This document shows positions 17,636 to 26,781 of a stretch of DNA of 64,000 nt, piece by piece. The DNA is taken from positions 62,001-126,000 of the forward strand of contig JADKDU010000006.1 of NCBI GenBank assembly GCA_016714495.1, written 5' to 3'. A model generated the notes under the pieces. It was given only the letters and a program-made list of their open reading frames with translations, was not told where the DNA came from and did no database searches. Positions within the stretch are counted from its first letter, which is position 1; every line of letters starts with the position of its first letter. Both the position numbers and the translations under genes were made by a program. This stretch comes from Hyphomonadaceae bacterium. GTDB lineage: Bacteria; Pseudomonadota; Alphaproteobacteria; Caulobacterales; Hyphomonadaceae.

Positions 17636-18211
17636 ATGAACCCTCTTACTGCCCACATCGCTACCGCGTTGAAAGAAGCTCGAGAGCTGAAATCGCTCAC
17701 TCAACGGGGGCTGAGCGCGCGATCCGGCGTGCCCCAAGCGAAGATTTCGCGGATCGAACGCGAAGGCGCGGACATGCAAATCACAACGCTTATCTCGCTG
17801 GCGCGGGCGCTCGACCTCGAAGTCGAACTCGTCCCGCGCAAAGCGCTTCCTGCGCTCGAGACAATCGTGCGCAGCACCGCGACGACTTGGAGTGACCCGG
17901 GCAAGAGATTCAGAGATCTTCGGCAGGCTCTGCAGAACGTCACCACGCCTGATATTCCCTCCACGACGCTGGAGGAATTGCAAAGTCACATCAGGATGCT
18001 GGCGAACTTCCCGCCAACTGCCGAAGTTATGGCCGAAGTCAAAAGCTTCACCACCTGGCTGAGCAAAGCAAAGTCACCAGACCTCGCAACCTTCGATCGT
18101 CATGCCAGAGAGATCAAACGCCTACGCAATGAGCTTGCGCACGCACGCCTGCCCGACTCCCCGCCACGGCCTGCCTACAGCCTGGATGATGAGGACGACG
18201 ACGATGCCTGA
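17636..18211 (+). CDS. hipB: HipB-like antitoxin, XRE/Cro HTH, long form
   Basis: The 191-residue protein has an N-terminal helix-turn-helix (about 10-65) with the recognition stretch LSARSGVPQAKISRIEREG, then a C-terminal region rich in charged helices. E. coli HipB has only about 88 residues, so about 100 residues are extra; they may bind HipA or form more dimer contacts. The stop overlaps the hipA start by 8 bases, which indicates coupled translation. GATATC operators lie directly upstream. As antitoxin it should neutralise HipA and repress the operon. Confidence 0.85.
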   Translation: MNPLTAHIATALKEARELKSLTQRGLSARSGVPQAKISRIEREGADMQITTLISLARALDLEVELVPRKALPALETIVRSTATTWSDPGKRFRDLRQALQNVTTPDIPSTTLEELQSHIRMLANFPPTAEVMAEVKSFTTWLSKAKSPDLATFDRHAREIKRLRNELAHARLPDSPPRPAYSLDDEDDDDA

Positions 18212-19421
18212 CGTCTCTACCCTCAACGTCATGCTCCACGGAACCCGGATAGCCACGCTCACGAATGTGGGCGGTGACCGCACCATCTTCGCTTTCACCG
18301 AAGACTATATCCGCAACCGTCAGCGTCCCGTGCTTGGCCTTCGCTTCAAGGATGCTCTCGGCGAGTTGATCACCGAGTTTGCACCTACCCAGACTTCGCT
18401 CATCCCCTGGTTCTCGAACCTTCTCCCTGAAGGCCCTCTCAGGAAGTACCTCGCAGAACGCGCGCGCGTAAATCAGAAGCGCGAATTCTTCCTGCTCTGG
18501 GCGCTGGGCAAGGATCTCCCCGGCGCGGTCACGATCGAGCCTGCAGAAGGGGAAGCATGGCCCCCTTCCGCTCATGATGGGCATGATGAGCCATTCGAGA
18601 ATGCCAGCGCGAACGCACTACGTTTCTCACTCGCAGGCGTGCAGTTGAAATTTTCCGCTCTCGAGGATGCACGCGGTGGCCTTGCAATACCGGCGCGCGG
18701 CATGGGCGGTGACTGGATCGTCAAGCTGCCCTCACGCGAGCACGACGGCGTGCCCGAGAACGAATTCTCGATGATGACACTTGCGCGCAAGGTGGGCATC
18801 GACGTGCCAGCTATCCAGCTCGTTGACCTGAACGCCATCGCCAACCTGCCCGAAACTGGCCGGCTGAGGGGCGCCCAGGCGTTTGTCATCCAGCGCTTCG
18901 ACCGGCTGGCGAGCGGTCCGGTTCACATGGAAGACTTTGCCCAAGTGTTCGATGTCTATCCCGACGACAAGTACAAAACGGCAACCATGCGCCGTGTCGC
19001 CGGCGTGATCGCAGCCGAGGGCGCCGACAGCACTGAATTTGTGCGTCGGATGGTGTTCAACGCCCTGATCGGCAATGCAGACATGCACCTCAAGAACTGG
19101 TCGCTGATCTATCCAGACCAGCGGCGAACTGCCCTCGCTCCCGCATACGACTTCCTGTCCACGACGCCCTACATCAAGGACGACAAGAGCGCTCTCAAGG
19201 TAAGCCGCTCAGCGCGCTTCGATGAGTTCACGCGCGATGAGCTTGTTCACTTCGCTGCAAAGGCGCGTCTTCCCGAGCGCGTCGTGCTTGATACCGCAGC
19301 AGAGACGGTCGCTCTCTTCCATCAGCAATGGAAATCTGAAGCGAAGAACCTCCCTATGGCCAAGGACGTCATCGCTGCCGTCGAACACCAGCTCAGGATT
19401 GTGCCGATCGCCAACGACTGA
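18204..19421 (+). CDS. hipA: HipA-like serine/threonine kinase toxin
   Basis: The 405-residue protein has the HipA N-subdomain followed by the kinase core. Visible motifs are the loop SLAGVQLKFSAL (142-153), which holds the autophosphorylated Ser in E. coli; the ATP-site lysine in WIVKLPS (171-177); the catalytic NADMHLKN (291-298: Asn291, Asp293, Asn298); and the metal-binding Asp316 in APAYDF. All key residues look intact. E. coli HipA inactivates glutamyl-tRNA synthetase and causes persistence; the target here may differ. The ATG at 18,204 overlaps hipB, and a longer upstream reading lies inside hipB in another frame. Confidence 0.9.
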   Translation: MPDVSTLNVMLHGTRIATLTNVGGDRTIFAFTEDYIRNRQRPVLGLRFKDALGELITEFAPTQTSLIPWFSNLLPEGPLRKYLAERARVNQKREFFLLWALGKDLPGAVTIEPAEGEAWPPSAHDGHDEPFENASANALRFSLAGVQLKFSALEDARGGLAIPARGMGGDWIVKLPSREHDGVPENEFSMMTLARKVGIDVPAIQLVDLNAIANLPETGRLRGAQAFVIQRFDRLASGPVHMEDFAQVFDVYPDDKYKTATMRRVAGVIAAEGADSTEFVRRMVFNALIGNADMHLKNWSLIYPDQRRTALAPAYDFLSTTPYIKDDKSALKVSRSARFDEFTRDELVHFAAKARLPERVVLDTAAETVALFHQQWKSEAKNLPMAKDVIAAVEHQLRIVPIAND

Positions 19422-19877
19422 GGTTAGTCCACTCCGGCTACGGTTCTCCAAGAGAGGACTGTCTATCTTCGTTTCGGCTTCCTTGTTGCTGACAACGAAA
19501 GCCATCGGCGCCGAAGGAAGGTAGCTGAACGAGGCGAAGGCAATGCTGACGCAGGCCATGCCTTAGATAGCTAGCCGGCAATAGCGCGATACCCAGCTCC
19601 TATTCGAGCGGGGGAGGGACGCAATGAAATGACGCAAGACGAGCGCCAAGTTGATCTGGCTCCGCCCCAACTCTGTTAACTGGCGCTCAAGAAACGATTG
19701 TCGCAGATCTCCAACCGCCTTGCGATCCGATCGTCAGTTTATCACATTAGACCGGACCATCTCAGTCCGCGGCAGCTCATCTCGCCAAGTCTGCCACTCG
19801 ATGAAAAGACAATCGTTGGGCACGCAGATGGGCGTCGTGCCTTGGGAGGCGGAATTTTGAATACTTTCAGAGGGGAT
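19422..19877. other. Non-coding stretch between hipA and tRNA-Ala
   Basis: No gene is supported here: the open frames are short and without recognisable features. No repeat of the tRNA 3' end was found elsewhere in the window, so no integrated element can be outlined from it. Confidence 0.45.
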
Positions 19878-19953
<76 letters not shown>

Positions 19954-20091
19954 GTTTCCGGAATACCCGGGGCGGCCGGGTACTTGGGAGCCGGTTTGCT
20001 AGTCCTTGGCTGCTCGCCCGTCAAGGATGACGAAACGCCGTTACGGACGCCCCTAAAGCAGGCGTTAAACCTTGGCGGTCAGTGTCCGGCC

Positions 20092-20526
20092 ATGCGCAAG
20101 GCCCTCGCCCTACTCCTCGCCTCATCCCTCGCGGCTGGCAACGCTTCGGCCTCACCGCCGGCGCCCCCGGCCAAGCCGCAGATCGACCCGCAGGCAAAGC
20201 GCATCACCGGCTCGGAGAAATACTTCCCCGCTTTCGGCCTGCGCGCCTCGATCTCGCGCGGCTTCAAGGTGAACGGCGTACTGGCGGTCGATGCCGGCCT
20301 CGACGTGCCGGACGAACAGGTGCGCAAGGCCGCCGAAGCGAGGCGCCCCCAACTGATAAGTTCGATGCGCGACGCCGTACTGAACTATGCCTCGCTGTCC
20401 TATGTCGTAGGCGAAAAGCCCGACGCAGACATCCTGCGCGCCCGCCTGCAGAAGGCTGTCGATCAGGTCCTGGGCAAAGAGAAAGCCCGCGTCGCGCTCG
20501 CTAGCGTCATTGTCTTCAAGCAGTAG
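20092..20526 (+). CDS. Exported hypothetical protein
   Basis: The 144-residue product has a clear signal peptide (MRKALALLLASSLAAGNASA) followed by a proline-rich linker. Its C-terminal part of about 95 residues ends in a VALASVIVFKQ strand. The general layout recalls FliL-type C-terminal domains, but the match is weak and no flagellar gene is near. The ATG at 20,092 is chosen because the signal peptide starts there. It is convergent with, and immediately next to, the pterin dehydratase gene. The function is unknown. Confidence 0.7.
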   Translation: MRKALALLLASSLAAGNASASPPAPPAKPQIDPQAKRITGSEKYFPAFGLRASISRGFKVNGVLAVDAGLDVPDEQVRKAAEARRPQLISSMRDAVLNYASLSYVVGEKPDADILRARLQKAVDQVLGKEKARVALASVIVFKQ

Positions 20527-20811
20527 TCAGCTCAACGCCGCCTGGTCCATGAACGTCGCCAGCGCGACATCCTTGTCGGTGACGCCGCCAGCGTCATGGG
20601 TGGTGAGAGTGACTTCGACCTTGTTGTAGACGTTGGACCATTCGGGATGGTGGTCCATCTTTTCAGCTTTCAGGGCGATGCGTGTCATGAAGGCGAACGC
20701 GGCGTTGAAGTCGGCGAACTTGTAGGCCTTAGTGATGGCGTCGCGGCCGGGCGTCTCCGTCCAGCCAGACAGGCGGGTGATGGCTCTGGCCGCCCCGATG
20801 CACTCGGTCAT
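20527..20811 (-). CDS. phhB: Pterin-4a-carbinolamine dehydratase
   Basis: The 94-residue protein is a full-length PCD family member. It has the active-site motif KMDHHPEW (two histidines plus the conserved Pro-Glu-Trp) and a later TTHDAGGVTDKD with the third histidine. The enzyme dehydrates 4a-hydroxytetrahydropterin and so recycles the cofactor of aromatic amino acid hydroxylases. In many bacteria it is kept without a hydroxylase next to it, as here. The ATG at 20,811 matches the family start. Confidence 0.93.
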   Translation of the reverse strand: MTECIGAARAITRLSGWTETPGRDAITKAYKFADFNAAFAFMTRIALKAEKMDHHPEWSNVYNKVEVTLTTHDAGGVTDKDVALATFMDQAALS

Positions 20812-20899
20812 GTCCTGGCTCCTTCGCAATTCATTAACCGCAACTTAGTGCGAAACCTACGCCTGTCCCGCAACGGTCCGTCAGCACATTTGAGCGAAG

Positions 20900-21208
20900 A
20901 TGGCTGCAAACAAGGGGAGACGACCCGTGACTCATTTCCTGCGTTCCGAGAAAAAACCGGAAGGCCACAAGCTTGAAGACCTGCTGATGCAGCTGCGTGC
21001 GGATATCCTGCATCGCTGCGAGATCATCGCATCCGACACGCGCCCCGAAGCGCTGCACGTGATGGCGAACAACATGAAGATCCTCGGCCATCTGAGCGAG
21101 TCGATCGCGCTGGCGCTGGATTCGACGCGCGTGCTGGACCGCGCATTCGGCCCGTCGCAAGCCGCGCAAGGCGGCTTGCCGCGCATCGGCAAGTCCGACG
21201 CCGCCTAG
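20900..21208 (+). CDS. Small hypothetical protein, soluble and helical
   Basis: The 102-residue product has a basic N-terminus and a mostly helical middle (KLEDLLMQLRADILHRCEII; ALHVMANNMKILGHLSESIA). There is no signal peptide or membrane segment. The base composition and third-codon G/C bias match neighbouring genes, which supports it as real. I do not recognise a family. It converges with and overlaps the next lipoprotein gene by 4 bases. Confidence 0.65.
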   Translation: MAANKGRRPVTHFLRSEKKPEGHKLEDLLMQLRADILHRCEIIASDTRPEALHVMANNMKILGHLSESIALALDSTRVLDRAFGPSQAAQGGLPRIGKSDAA

Positions 21209-21750
21209 CCCGATCCTGAGATGAAGTAGAGCCATGCGCCATCCTCTGCGATGCCGAGGACGTAGCCGGGCCATACACCGCCCCGGCGAAGGGCGTCCGC
21301 CTGGCCATCGCCCAGCAGGCGGTTGATGTCGCGTTCGGCCGCTGGGGTGATCTCACCAGGCTTCAACACCGCCATCCAAGGCCATACATAGACCTTGCCC
21401 TGCCGCGTTTGCGCGACCGTATGTCGGTAGGTGAGAAGCTTTTCCGCCTGCGCCATCGGCCAGTCGCCGGCGCGCATCTTGAGATACCAGTAGTCCTTGT
21501 GGGTCATGTCCGCATTGTTGGAACGGAAGCCGGGCGTGGCGTCCGCCAGCGCCGCCATGTCGCGATATGTGCCGTCGCGCGCGATGTCGCGCAGCTTGCG
21601 AACGGTTTCAGCAACGGCATCTGGCAACGGCTCGAGCACCGGCGGCAGGTCGAGTTGCGGTGCGCCAACAGTCGTCGCCAGCGGCGGATCGCAAGCCGAA
21701 GCCAGAACGAGCGCCGCCGCCAAACAAAATAAAACACGCGAGGGACGCAT
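21205..21750 (-). CDS. Hypothetical lipoprotein
   Basis: The 181-residue protein starts with a lipoprotein signal (MRPSRVLFCLAAALVLASAC) whose lipobox ends at Cys20. The mature part includes a stretch rich in aromatic residues (KDYWYLKMRAGDWP) and ends in a GAWLYFISGSG strand. It is probably anchored in the envelope. I do not recognise a domain. The ATG at 21,750 is chosen because the signal peptide begins there. Confidence 0.7.
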   Translation of the reverse strand: MRPSRVLFCLAAALVLASACDPPLATTVGAPQLDLPPVLEPLPDAVAETVRKLRDIARDGTYRDMAALADATPGFRSNNADMTHKDYWYLKMRAGDWPMAQAEKLLTYRHTVAQTRQGKVYVWPWMAVLKPGEITPAAERDINRLLGDGQADALRRGGVWPGYVLGIAEDGAWLYFISGSG

Positions 21751-21853
21751 TGCGCCGACCCCCTGAACAAAACTCCGCGCCACTTTCCTTCTCGCGCGAT
21801 CAAGCGCAAGTGGCCGCATCGGGATTCTTTGACGGCCGACAGGCGTCGGCTTC

Positions 21854-22513
21854 CTAAAACGCGAGGCCGGTCGCCTTGGATAGATCGCCCAGCAGCTGGT
21901 CTTCGGACATCACCTTTATCGTCGTCATGCCCATCTCACGGGCCGGCTTCAGGTTGATGCCGAGATCGTCGAGATAGACGCAAGCGTTAGGCGTCACGCC
22001 GAGAGCGTCGCACATCATCCTATAGATCCGCGGATCGGGCTTGCGCACGCCTGCCTTCGAGCTTTCGATGACACGATCAAACAGCGAGAACACCTCGGCG
22101 ACCTGCTGCGCCTTATGCGCCGAGGACGACATGCCGGCGCCCTTCCCCGTGGACGCATTGTTAGTGATGCAGCCGACCTTGAACTTCGACTTGCAGGCCT
22201 TGAAAGCCTCGACCACGCGGGGGCGGAGATCGCCGGAGAGCAGCGCCAGCACGTCGCGGCCAGGGATCGAAAGACCAAACTCCCTGGCCTCGCCCAGAAA
22301 GGCGGCGTCGAACTCGGCGGGGGCAAGTTCAGATCGTTCAAGTCGCGCCCAAGCATTGTTGTCGGGATTCACCGAATTGATCCGACGGATGATGTCGTTG
22401 GGCAGACCGCGCTCGTTTTCATAACGATTGAACGCGTCGAAAGGGGATGTCGTGAAGACGCCTCCGAAATCCCAGATGACGGCTTCGATGGACGTGGGCG
22501 CGGCTTCAGTCAT
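21854..22513 (-). CDS. HAD-superfamily hydrolase (subfamily IA)
   Basis: The 219-residue protein has HAD motif I in WDFGGVF, with nucleophile Asp15 although the usual second Asp is replaced by Gly. Motif II is the TNNAS region, the motif III lysine lies in KAGVRKPDP, and motif IV is YLDDLGIN. The DFGGV form of motif I is typical of the epoxide-hydrolase-N/ACAD10-like group, where the phosphatase activity is uncertain. The start at 22,513 removes an upstream stretch without family match. The substrate is unknown. Confidence 0.85.
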   Translation of the reverse strand: MTEAAPTSIEAVIWDFGGVFTTSPFDAFNRYENERGLPNDIIRRINSVNPDNNAWARLERSELAPAEFDAAFLGEAREFGLSIPGRDVLALLSGDLRPRVVEAFKACKSKFKVGCITNNASTGKGAGMSSSAHKAQQVAEVFSLFDRVIESSKAGVRKPDPRIYRMMCDALGVTPNACVYLDDLGINLKPAREMGMTTIKVMSEDQLLGDLSKATGLAF

Positions 22514-22564
22514 GACGGCTTCCACTTCTACGCGAGGGGTAGCGGCGCGCTTCAGATAAGGCAA

Positions 22565-22588
22565 CGGCGCTCCCGTGAGGGAGCGCCG
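22565..22588 (-). terminator. Hairpin terminator-like inverted repeat after the permease gene
   Basis: A perfect 10-base stem, CGGCGCTCCC / GGGAGCGCCG, encloses a GTGA loop. It lies 25 bases downstream of the permease stop codon on the minus strand. There is no long T tract, so termination may be partial or Rho-assisted. Confidence 0.6.
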
Positions 22589-22613
22589 CGCTGTCTATCA
22601 ACTTGAGACGTGG

Positions 22614-24227
22614 TCAGCCCTCTTTCACCGGATCGGGCTGCTGACCCGTGATGCCAAGGTCCGGCGACGGCTCGTGGCCGGTGACAACGATGCCCTTGGC
22701 CAGCTTCGAGTTCCACATGCCGTAGGCAAAATAGAACAGCGTGCCGATGGCCAGGTAGGGAATGAAAAAGTTGCGCGTGGCTTCGTGCGCCATGAGCGAC
22801 ATCACCAGCAGGAAGCACATGCTTGCGCCAAGGACGGCGATGGTGACGATCAGCCAAGTCGGCATCTTGAACGGCCGGTGGAGGTTCGGCCGCGCAAAGC
22901 GCAGATAGATAACCGTCACGCAAATAAACATGAACGCAATAAGGGTTCCTACGTTCGTCGTGTTGCCAAGGAAGTCGAGACCCGTGAAGCCGGCAAAACC
23001 CGCCGCAACGATGCCGACGACGATCGTATTGACCCACGGCGTCTTGTACTTCGGGTGGATGCTGGCAAACACGGGCGGCAGCAGGCCGTCGCGCGCCATG
23101 GTGTAGAAGATGCGGGTCTGGCCGTAGAGCAGCACCAGCATAACTGATGACAAACCAGCAAAGGCGCCGACCTTCACCAGGATGGCGAACCATGGCAGGC
23201 CCATACGATCGACCGCCAAGGCGATCGGGGCTGGCACGTCTAGCTCCTGGTAAGGCACGATGCCAACCAGCACGGCGCAGGTCAGGATGTACAGGATCGT
23301 GCAGATAACGAGCGAACCGAGAATGCCGATCGGCATGTCCCTGGCCGGATTCTTCGCTTCGGCGCCGGCGGTCGAGACGGCCTCGAAGCCGATATAGGCG
23401 AAGAAGATTACGGAAGCGCCGGCGATCAGACCGCCAATGCCGTACTGCGCCGTGTTCTGGCCCGATACGACGCTGCCGAGCGCGCTCCAGATCTGGGCGC
23501 CCATCGCCATGTCGGTTCCCGGCGGCGGCGCGGGCACCTGTTCCGGGACGAGCGGCGACCAGAGTTCCGGCTTCACATAGAAAATGCCGATCACGATGAA
23601 GGCGATGACGACGGTTACCTTGATCGCCACGACCACATTGTTGACCTTGGCGGATTCAGAGACGCCAAGAATAAGCAGCGCAGTGACCGCCACGATGCCA
23701 AGCAGGGCCGGCAGGTTGATCACGCCCATGACGGACGCGCCGGTTACGGGATCGACCACGGCGACGCCGGGAGCAGCCGTCAGCGCAGCCGGAATATTGA
23801 TGCCGAGGTCATGCAGCAAGCTGACAGTGTAGCCGGACCAGCCGACCGCGACGGTCGAAGCGGCGACGCCGTATTCGAGCAACAAAAGCACGCCCATGAT
23901 CCAGGCGACGAACTCGCCCAAGGATGCGTAGGTATAGGAATAGGCTGAGCCCGAGACAGGGATGGCGGCGGCAAGCTCGGAATAGGCAAGCGCGACCAGG
24001 CCGCACAGGACGCCGGTGATCACGAACGAGATCATGATGCCCGGGCCAGCGAATTCAGCCGCCGCCCTGCCCGTCAGCACGAAGATGCCGGTGCCAATGA
24101 TACAACCAATGCCCAGCAAAACGAGGTTCACGGCGCCAAGCGAGCGCTTGAGCTCCCCGCCCTGGTGCTCCGCGTGCATCTGCTCGACCGACTTGCGGGC
24201 GAATAGCTGCCCGATCCCTTTAGCCAT
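22614..24227 (-). CDS. APC-superfamily amino acid permease (CAT/YfnA-like)
   Basis: The 537-residue inner-membrane protein has about 12-14 hydrophobic helices. It carries the APC substrate-binding signature GIGCIIGTGIFVLTG in the first helix and FFAYIGFEAVSTAGAEAKNP in the middle. This is the pattern of cationic-amino-acid-transporter-like permeases. The specific amino acid cannot be read. A strong hairpin follows the gene, and no operon partner is seen. Confidence 0.9.
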   Translation of the reverse strand: MAKGIGQLFARKSVEQMHAEHQGGELKRSLGAVNLVLLGIGCIIGTGIFVLTGRAAAEFAGPGIMISFVITGVLCGLVALAYSELAAAIPVSGSAYSYTYASLGEFVAWIMGVLLLLEYGVAASTVAVGWSGYTVSLLHDLGINIPAALTAAPGVAVVDPVTGASVMGVINLPALLGIVAVTALLILGVSESAKVNNVVVAIKVTVVIAFIVIGIFYVKPELWSPLVPEQVPAPPPGTDMAMGAQIWSALGSVVSGQNTAQYGIGGLIAGASVIFFAYIGFEAVSTAGAEAKNPARDMPIGILGSLVICTILYILTCAVLVGIVPYQELDVPAPIALAVDRMGLPWFAILVKVGAFAGLSSVMLVLLYGQTRIFYTMARDGLLPPVFASIHPKYKTPWVNTIVVGIVAAGFAGFTGLDFLGNTTNVGTLIAFMFICVTVIYLRFARPNLHRPFKMPTWLIVTIAVLGASMCFLLVMSLMAHEATRNFFIPYLAIGTLFYFAYGMWNSKLAKGIVVTGHEPSPDLGITGQQPDPVKEG

Positions 24228-24372
24228 ACAAATCCCTCCGCCACGGCGTCCGCAGACCCGTCGATCATCGGCTAGACGTTAGCCAGCCCCGCTCAAGGCC
24301 GCAACCGTTCCTGTTTGGGCGGTCGCAAGGCAAGGATTCCTTCGTGCTGAGCTGCCTGTGGGTCGATCTTGC

Positions 24373-24873
24373 TCAGATATCGATCGTGCCGGGGTCGTCG
24401 GCGCGCCGCCAGGGTCCCTTGAAGCGGGGATCGGCGCGACGGCGGCGCTCGGGGCCAAAATACCCCGGGGTCTGGATGAAAGGCCGACGGCGCTCGACGA
24501 CGGCGTTAACCCGGTTCGCGACATCGACGGCACGTATGGGTTTCACGAGGAACTCGTCGACGCCGGCATTGATGGCGTCGATAACGCGCCGGCGCTCGGA
24601 ATAGGCGGTGATCATAATGATGGGCAGATACCGGTTCGGACTGTCGGGATCGAGGCGGATGCGCTTGCAGAAATCGATGCCGTCAAGGGCGCCGAGCTTG
24701 AAGTCCACAAACGCAATGTCGATATCGCCGCCCGCGATGACGCCGACAGCCGTGTTGCAGTCAGGCGCTTCCTCGATCTGGCGCATGCCGAAACTGGCGA
24801 GAATCACTCGCACGAGTCCGCGCATGTGTGCATTGTCGTCGAGGATCAGCGCTGAAACGTTTTCCAGAGCCAT
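24373..24873 (-). CDS. Single-domain response regulator with basic tail
   Basis: The 166-residue protein is a receiver domain with acidic pair Asp12-Asp13, phosphoacceptor Asp57, Thr89 and Lys111 in the conserved positions. It has no output domain; instead a tail of about 35 residues is rich in Arg and Pro (FGPERRRRADPRFKGPW). Such proteins act as phosphate shuttles or bind partners directly. The ATG at 24,873 opens the receiver domain. No histidine kinase is encoded nearby. Confidence 0.88.
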   Translation of the reverse strand: MALENVSALILDDNAHMRGLVRVILASFGMRQIEEAPDCNTAVGVIAGGDIDIAFVDFKLGALDGIDFCKRIRLDPDSPNRYLPIIMITAYSERRRVIDAINAGVDEFLVKPIRAVDVANRVNAVVERRRPFIQTPGYFGPERRRRADPRFKGPWRRADDPGTIDI

Positions 24874-25177
24874 TCGACAATCCCTCGCCGCCGCCCACAG
24901 CCGCCCCGGGCTCAGGTTCAGGCATTCCCTTAAGGGGCAAGTGGTCTCGCCTCTATTATGGCGTAAGCCTCTAGACTGTTCGCAAGCCAAGACAAGCGCA
25001 ATTCCAGCCAATGCATGCCAAGTTGTTTGCCACAAAGCGAGAATGCAGGTTGCCGTGATATTCTTGGAACGCCCCTGATTTCTACTAGCTACGATCGTTG
25101 GGCGGGGACCTGACGTCGCCCCCGGCATTGGCTAGAGAGACATTTCCCGGCTGCAGCCGGCCAGAGGGAAAGACCGC
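24874..25177. other. Intergenic region between divergent genes
   Basis: This 304-base stretch separates the response regulator from hldE, which are divergent, so it should hold promoters for both. I see no gene, RNA or clear operator in it. Confidence 0.4.
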
Positions 25178-26647
25178 GTGAGCCCGACACAGGACCAGAT
25201 CGCACAACTCGCTCGCGGCCGCGTTCTCGTCGTCGGCGATGTCATGGTGGATCACTACGTTTCCGGCCGCGTCTCGCGCGTGTCTGATGAGGCGCCCGTG
25301 CCGATCATCCATGTCGGCGAGGAGCGCTGGACGGCCGGGGGGGCCGCAAACGTCGCGGCGAACGTGGCCGCCTTGGGCGGCAGGGCGCTGCTGGCGGGTG
25401 TGACAGGAGGAGACGCGGCGGCATCGACTCTGGCCGGCATCCTGTCGGATCTTGCGAGTTCGATCGAAACGCATCTGGTCACGGAACCTGGACGACCAAC
25501 AACGATCAAGACGCGCTACATGGGCGGGCAGCACCAAATCGTTCGGGTTGATCGCGAGCATCCCGGCGCCATCGGCAAGGCGACCGAAGACAGGCTGATC
25601 GCCGCGGTCGACATGCTGGCCGACGATTGCGACGCCATCATGATTTCCGACTATGCGAAAGGCGCGCTGACCGATCGCGTGCTGGCGGCGATCATGGCGG
25701 CGGGCAAGAAGGCGGGCGTGCCGGTAATCGTCGATCCCAAACGCAATGACTGGAGCGCCTATTGCGGGGCTGCAATCATCACGCCGAACCGGAAAGAACT
25801 GCAGCTGGCCACGCAGATGAGTTGCGGGTCGGATGAGGAGTGCGCAAGTGCAGCTGGAAAAGCCATAGCGATCGCCGGAGCCGCGATCCTGCTGACCCGG
25901 TCAGAACATGGCATGTCGTTGTTTCGCGAGGCCGAGCGGCCCGTGCATCTTGCAGCCAAGGCGCGGGAGGTCTTCGACGTGTCCGGCGCCGGCGATACGG
26001 TTGCGGCGACGGCCGCGCTGGGCGTCGCCAGCGGGCTGACAATCGAGACGGCGATGCAGCTCGCCAACGTCGCCGCCGGCGTCGTCGTGGGCAAGCGCGG
26101 CACCGCCACCGCGACGCCTGCGGAATTGCTGGCTGAAATCCTCACAGGCAATCGCGGGCTTGGCGGCGCACCGGGCGCCCTGCCACTCGCGGAGGCAAAA
26201 AAACTTCGCGAAACCTGGGGGCGCGAAGGCCTGACCGTCGGATTCACCAATGGTTGTTTCGACATCCTCCACGCAGGCCATATTTCCCTGCTGCGCCAGG
26301 CAGCCAATGCTTGCGACCGGCTGATCGTGGCGCTCAACACGGATGAGTCCGTCCGTGGGCTGAAGGGACCCGAACGGCCAGTCCAGTCCGAGGACGTGCG
26401 GGCGGCGGTAATGGCGGCCGTCAAAGGCGTAGACGCCGTCGTCTTGTTCGCAGAGCCGACGCCGCTGGCGGCGATCCGGGACCTCCAGCCGGATGTTCTG
26501 ATCAAGGGCGCCGACTATGGCGAGGACCAGATCGTCGGCGCGGACTTCGTACGGGGCCGGGGCGGGCGAATCTTGCGTGTGACACTGGTCGATGGGCAAT
26601 CCACCACCAAAGTCATCGAGAAATCACGCAACCCGGCAGGGGGTTAA
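25178..26647 (+). CDS. hldE: Bifunctional heptose-7-phosphate kinase / heptose-1-phosphate adenylyltransferase
   Basis: The 489-residue protein joins a PfkB/ribokinase-type kinase (about 1-325) to a nucleotidyltransferase (about 345-485). The kinase shows the GGAANVAANVAALGG substrate loop and the DVSGAGDTVAA catalytic motif. The transferase has the HxGH motif in CFDILHAGHISL. Together they carry out two steps toward ADP-heptose for the LPS inner core. The start is GTG. The other heptose genes (gmhA, gmhB, hldD) are not in the window. Sugar-nucleotide genes ugd and uxs follow on the same strand. Confidence 0.95.
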   Translation: MSPTQDQIAQLARGRVLVVGDVMVDHYVSGRVSRVSDEAPVPIIHVGEERWTAGGAANVAANVAALGGRALLAGVTGGDAAASTLAGILSDLASSIETHLVTEPGRPTTIKTRYMGGQHQIVRVDREHPGAIGKATEDRLIAAVDMLADDCDAIMISDYAKGALTDRVLAAIMAAGKKAGVPVIVDPKRNDWSAYCGAAIITPNRKELQLATQMSCGSDEECASAAGKAIAIAGAAILLTRSEHGMSLFREAERPVHLAAKAREVFDVSGAGDTVAATAALGVASGLTIETAMQLANVAAGVVVGKRGTATATPAELLAEILTGNRGLGGAPGALPLAEAKKLRETWGREGLTVGFTNGCFDILHAGHISLLRQAANACDRLIVALNTDESVRGLKGPERPVQSEDVRAAVMAAVKGVDAVVLFAEPTPLAAIRDLQPDVLIKGADYGEDQIVGADFVRGRGGRILRVTLVDGQSTTKVIEKSRNPAGG

Positions 26648-26781
26648 CCTGGGACGCCGTAACTTGGCGCGGCAGGCCCGAACACTGTATGCCCTGGCGG
26701 CAATCGACTTGACTTTGGCGCGCCCGCCCGCGCTAACCAAGCCGTGCGAAGCAATACGTTCGAATTCCCAAGAGGTGCGCA

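Noticed and set aside
19600..19877. Possible integrated-element attachment site next to tRNA-Ala
   Set aside because: No second copy of the tRNA 3' end, no integrase and no element border were found in the window.
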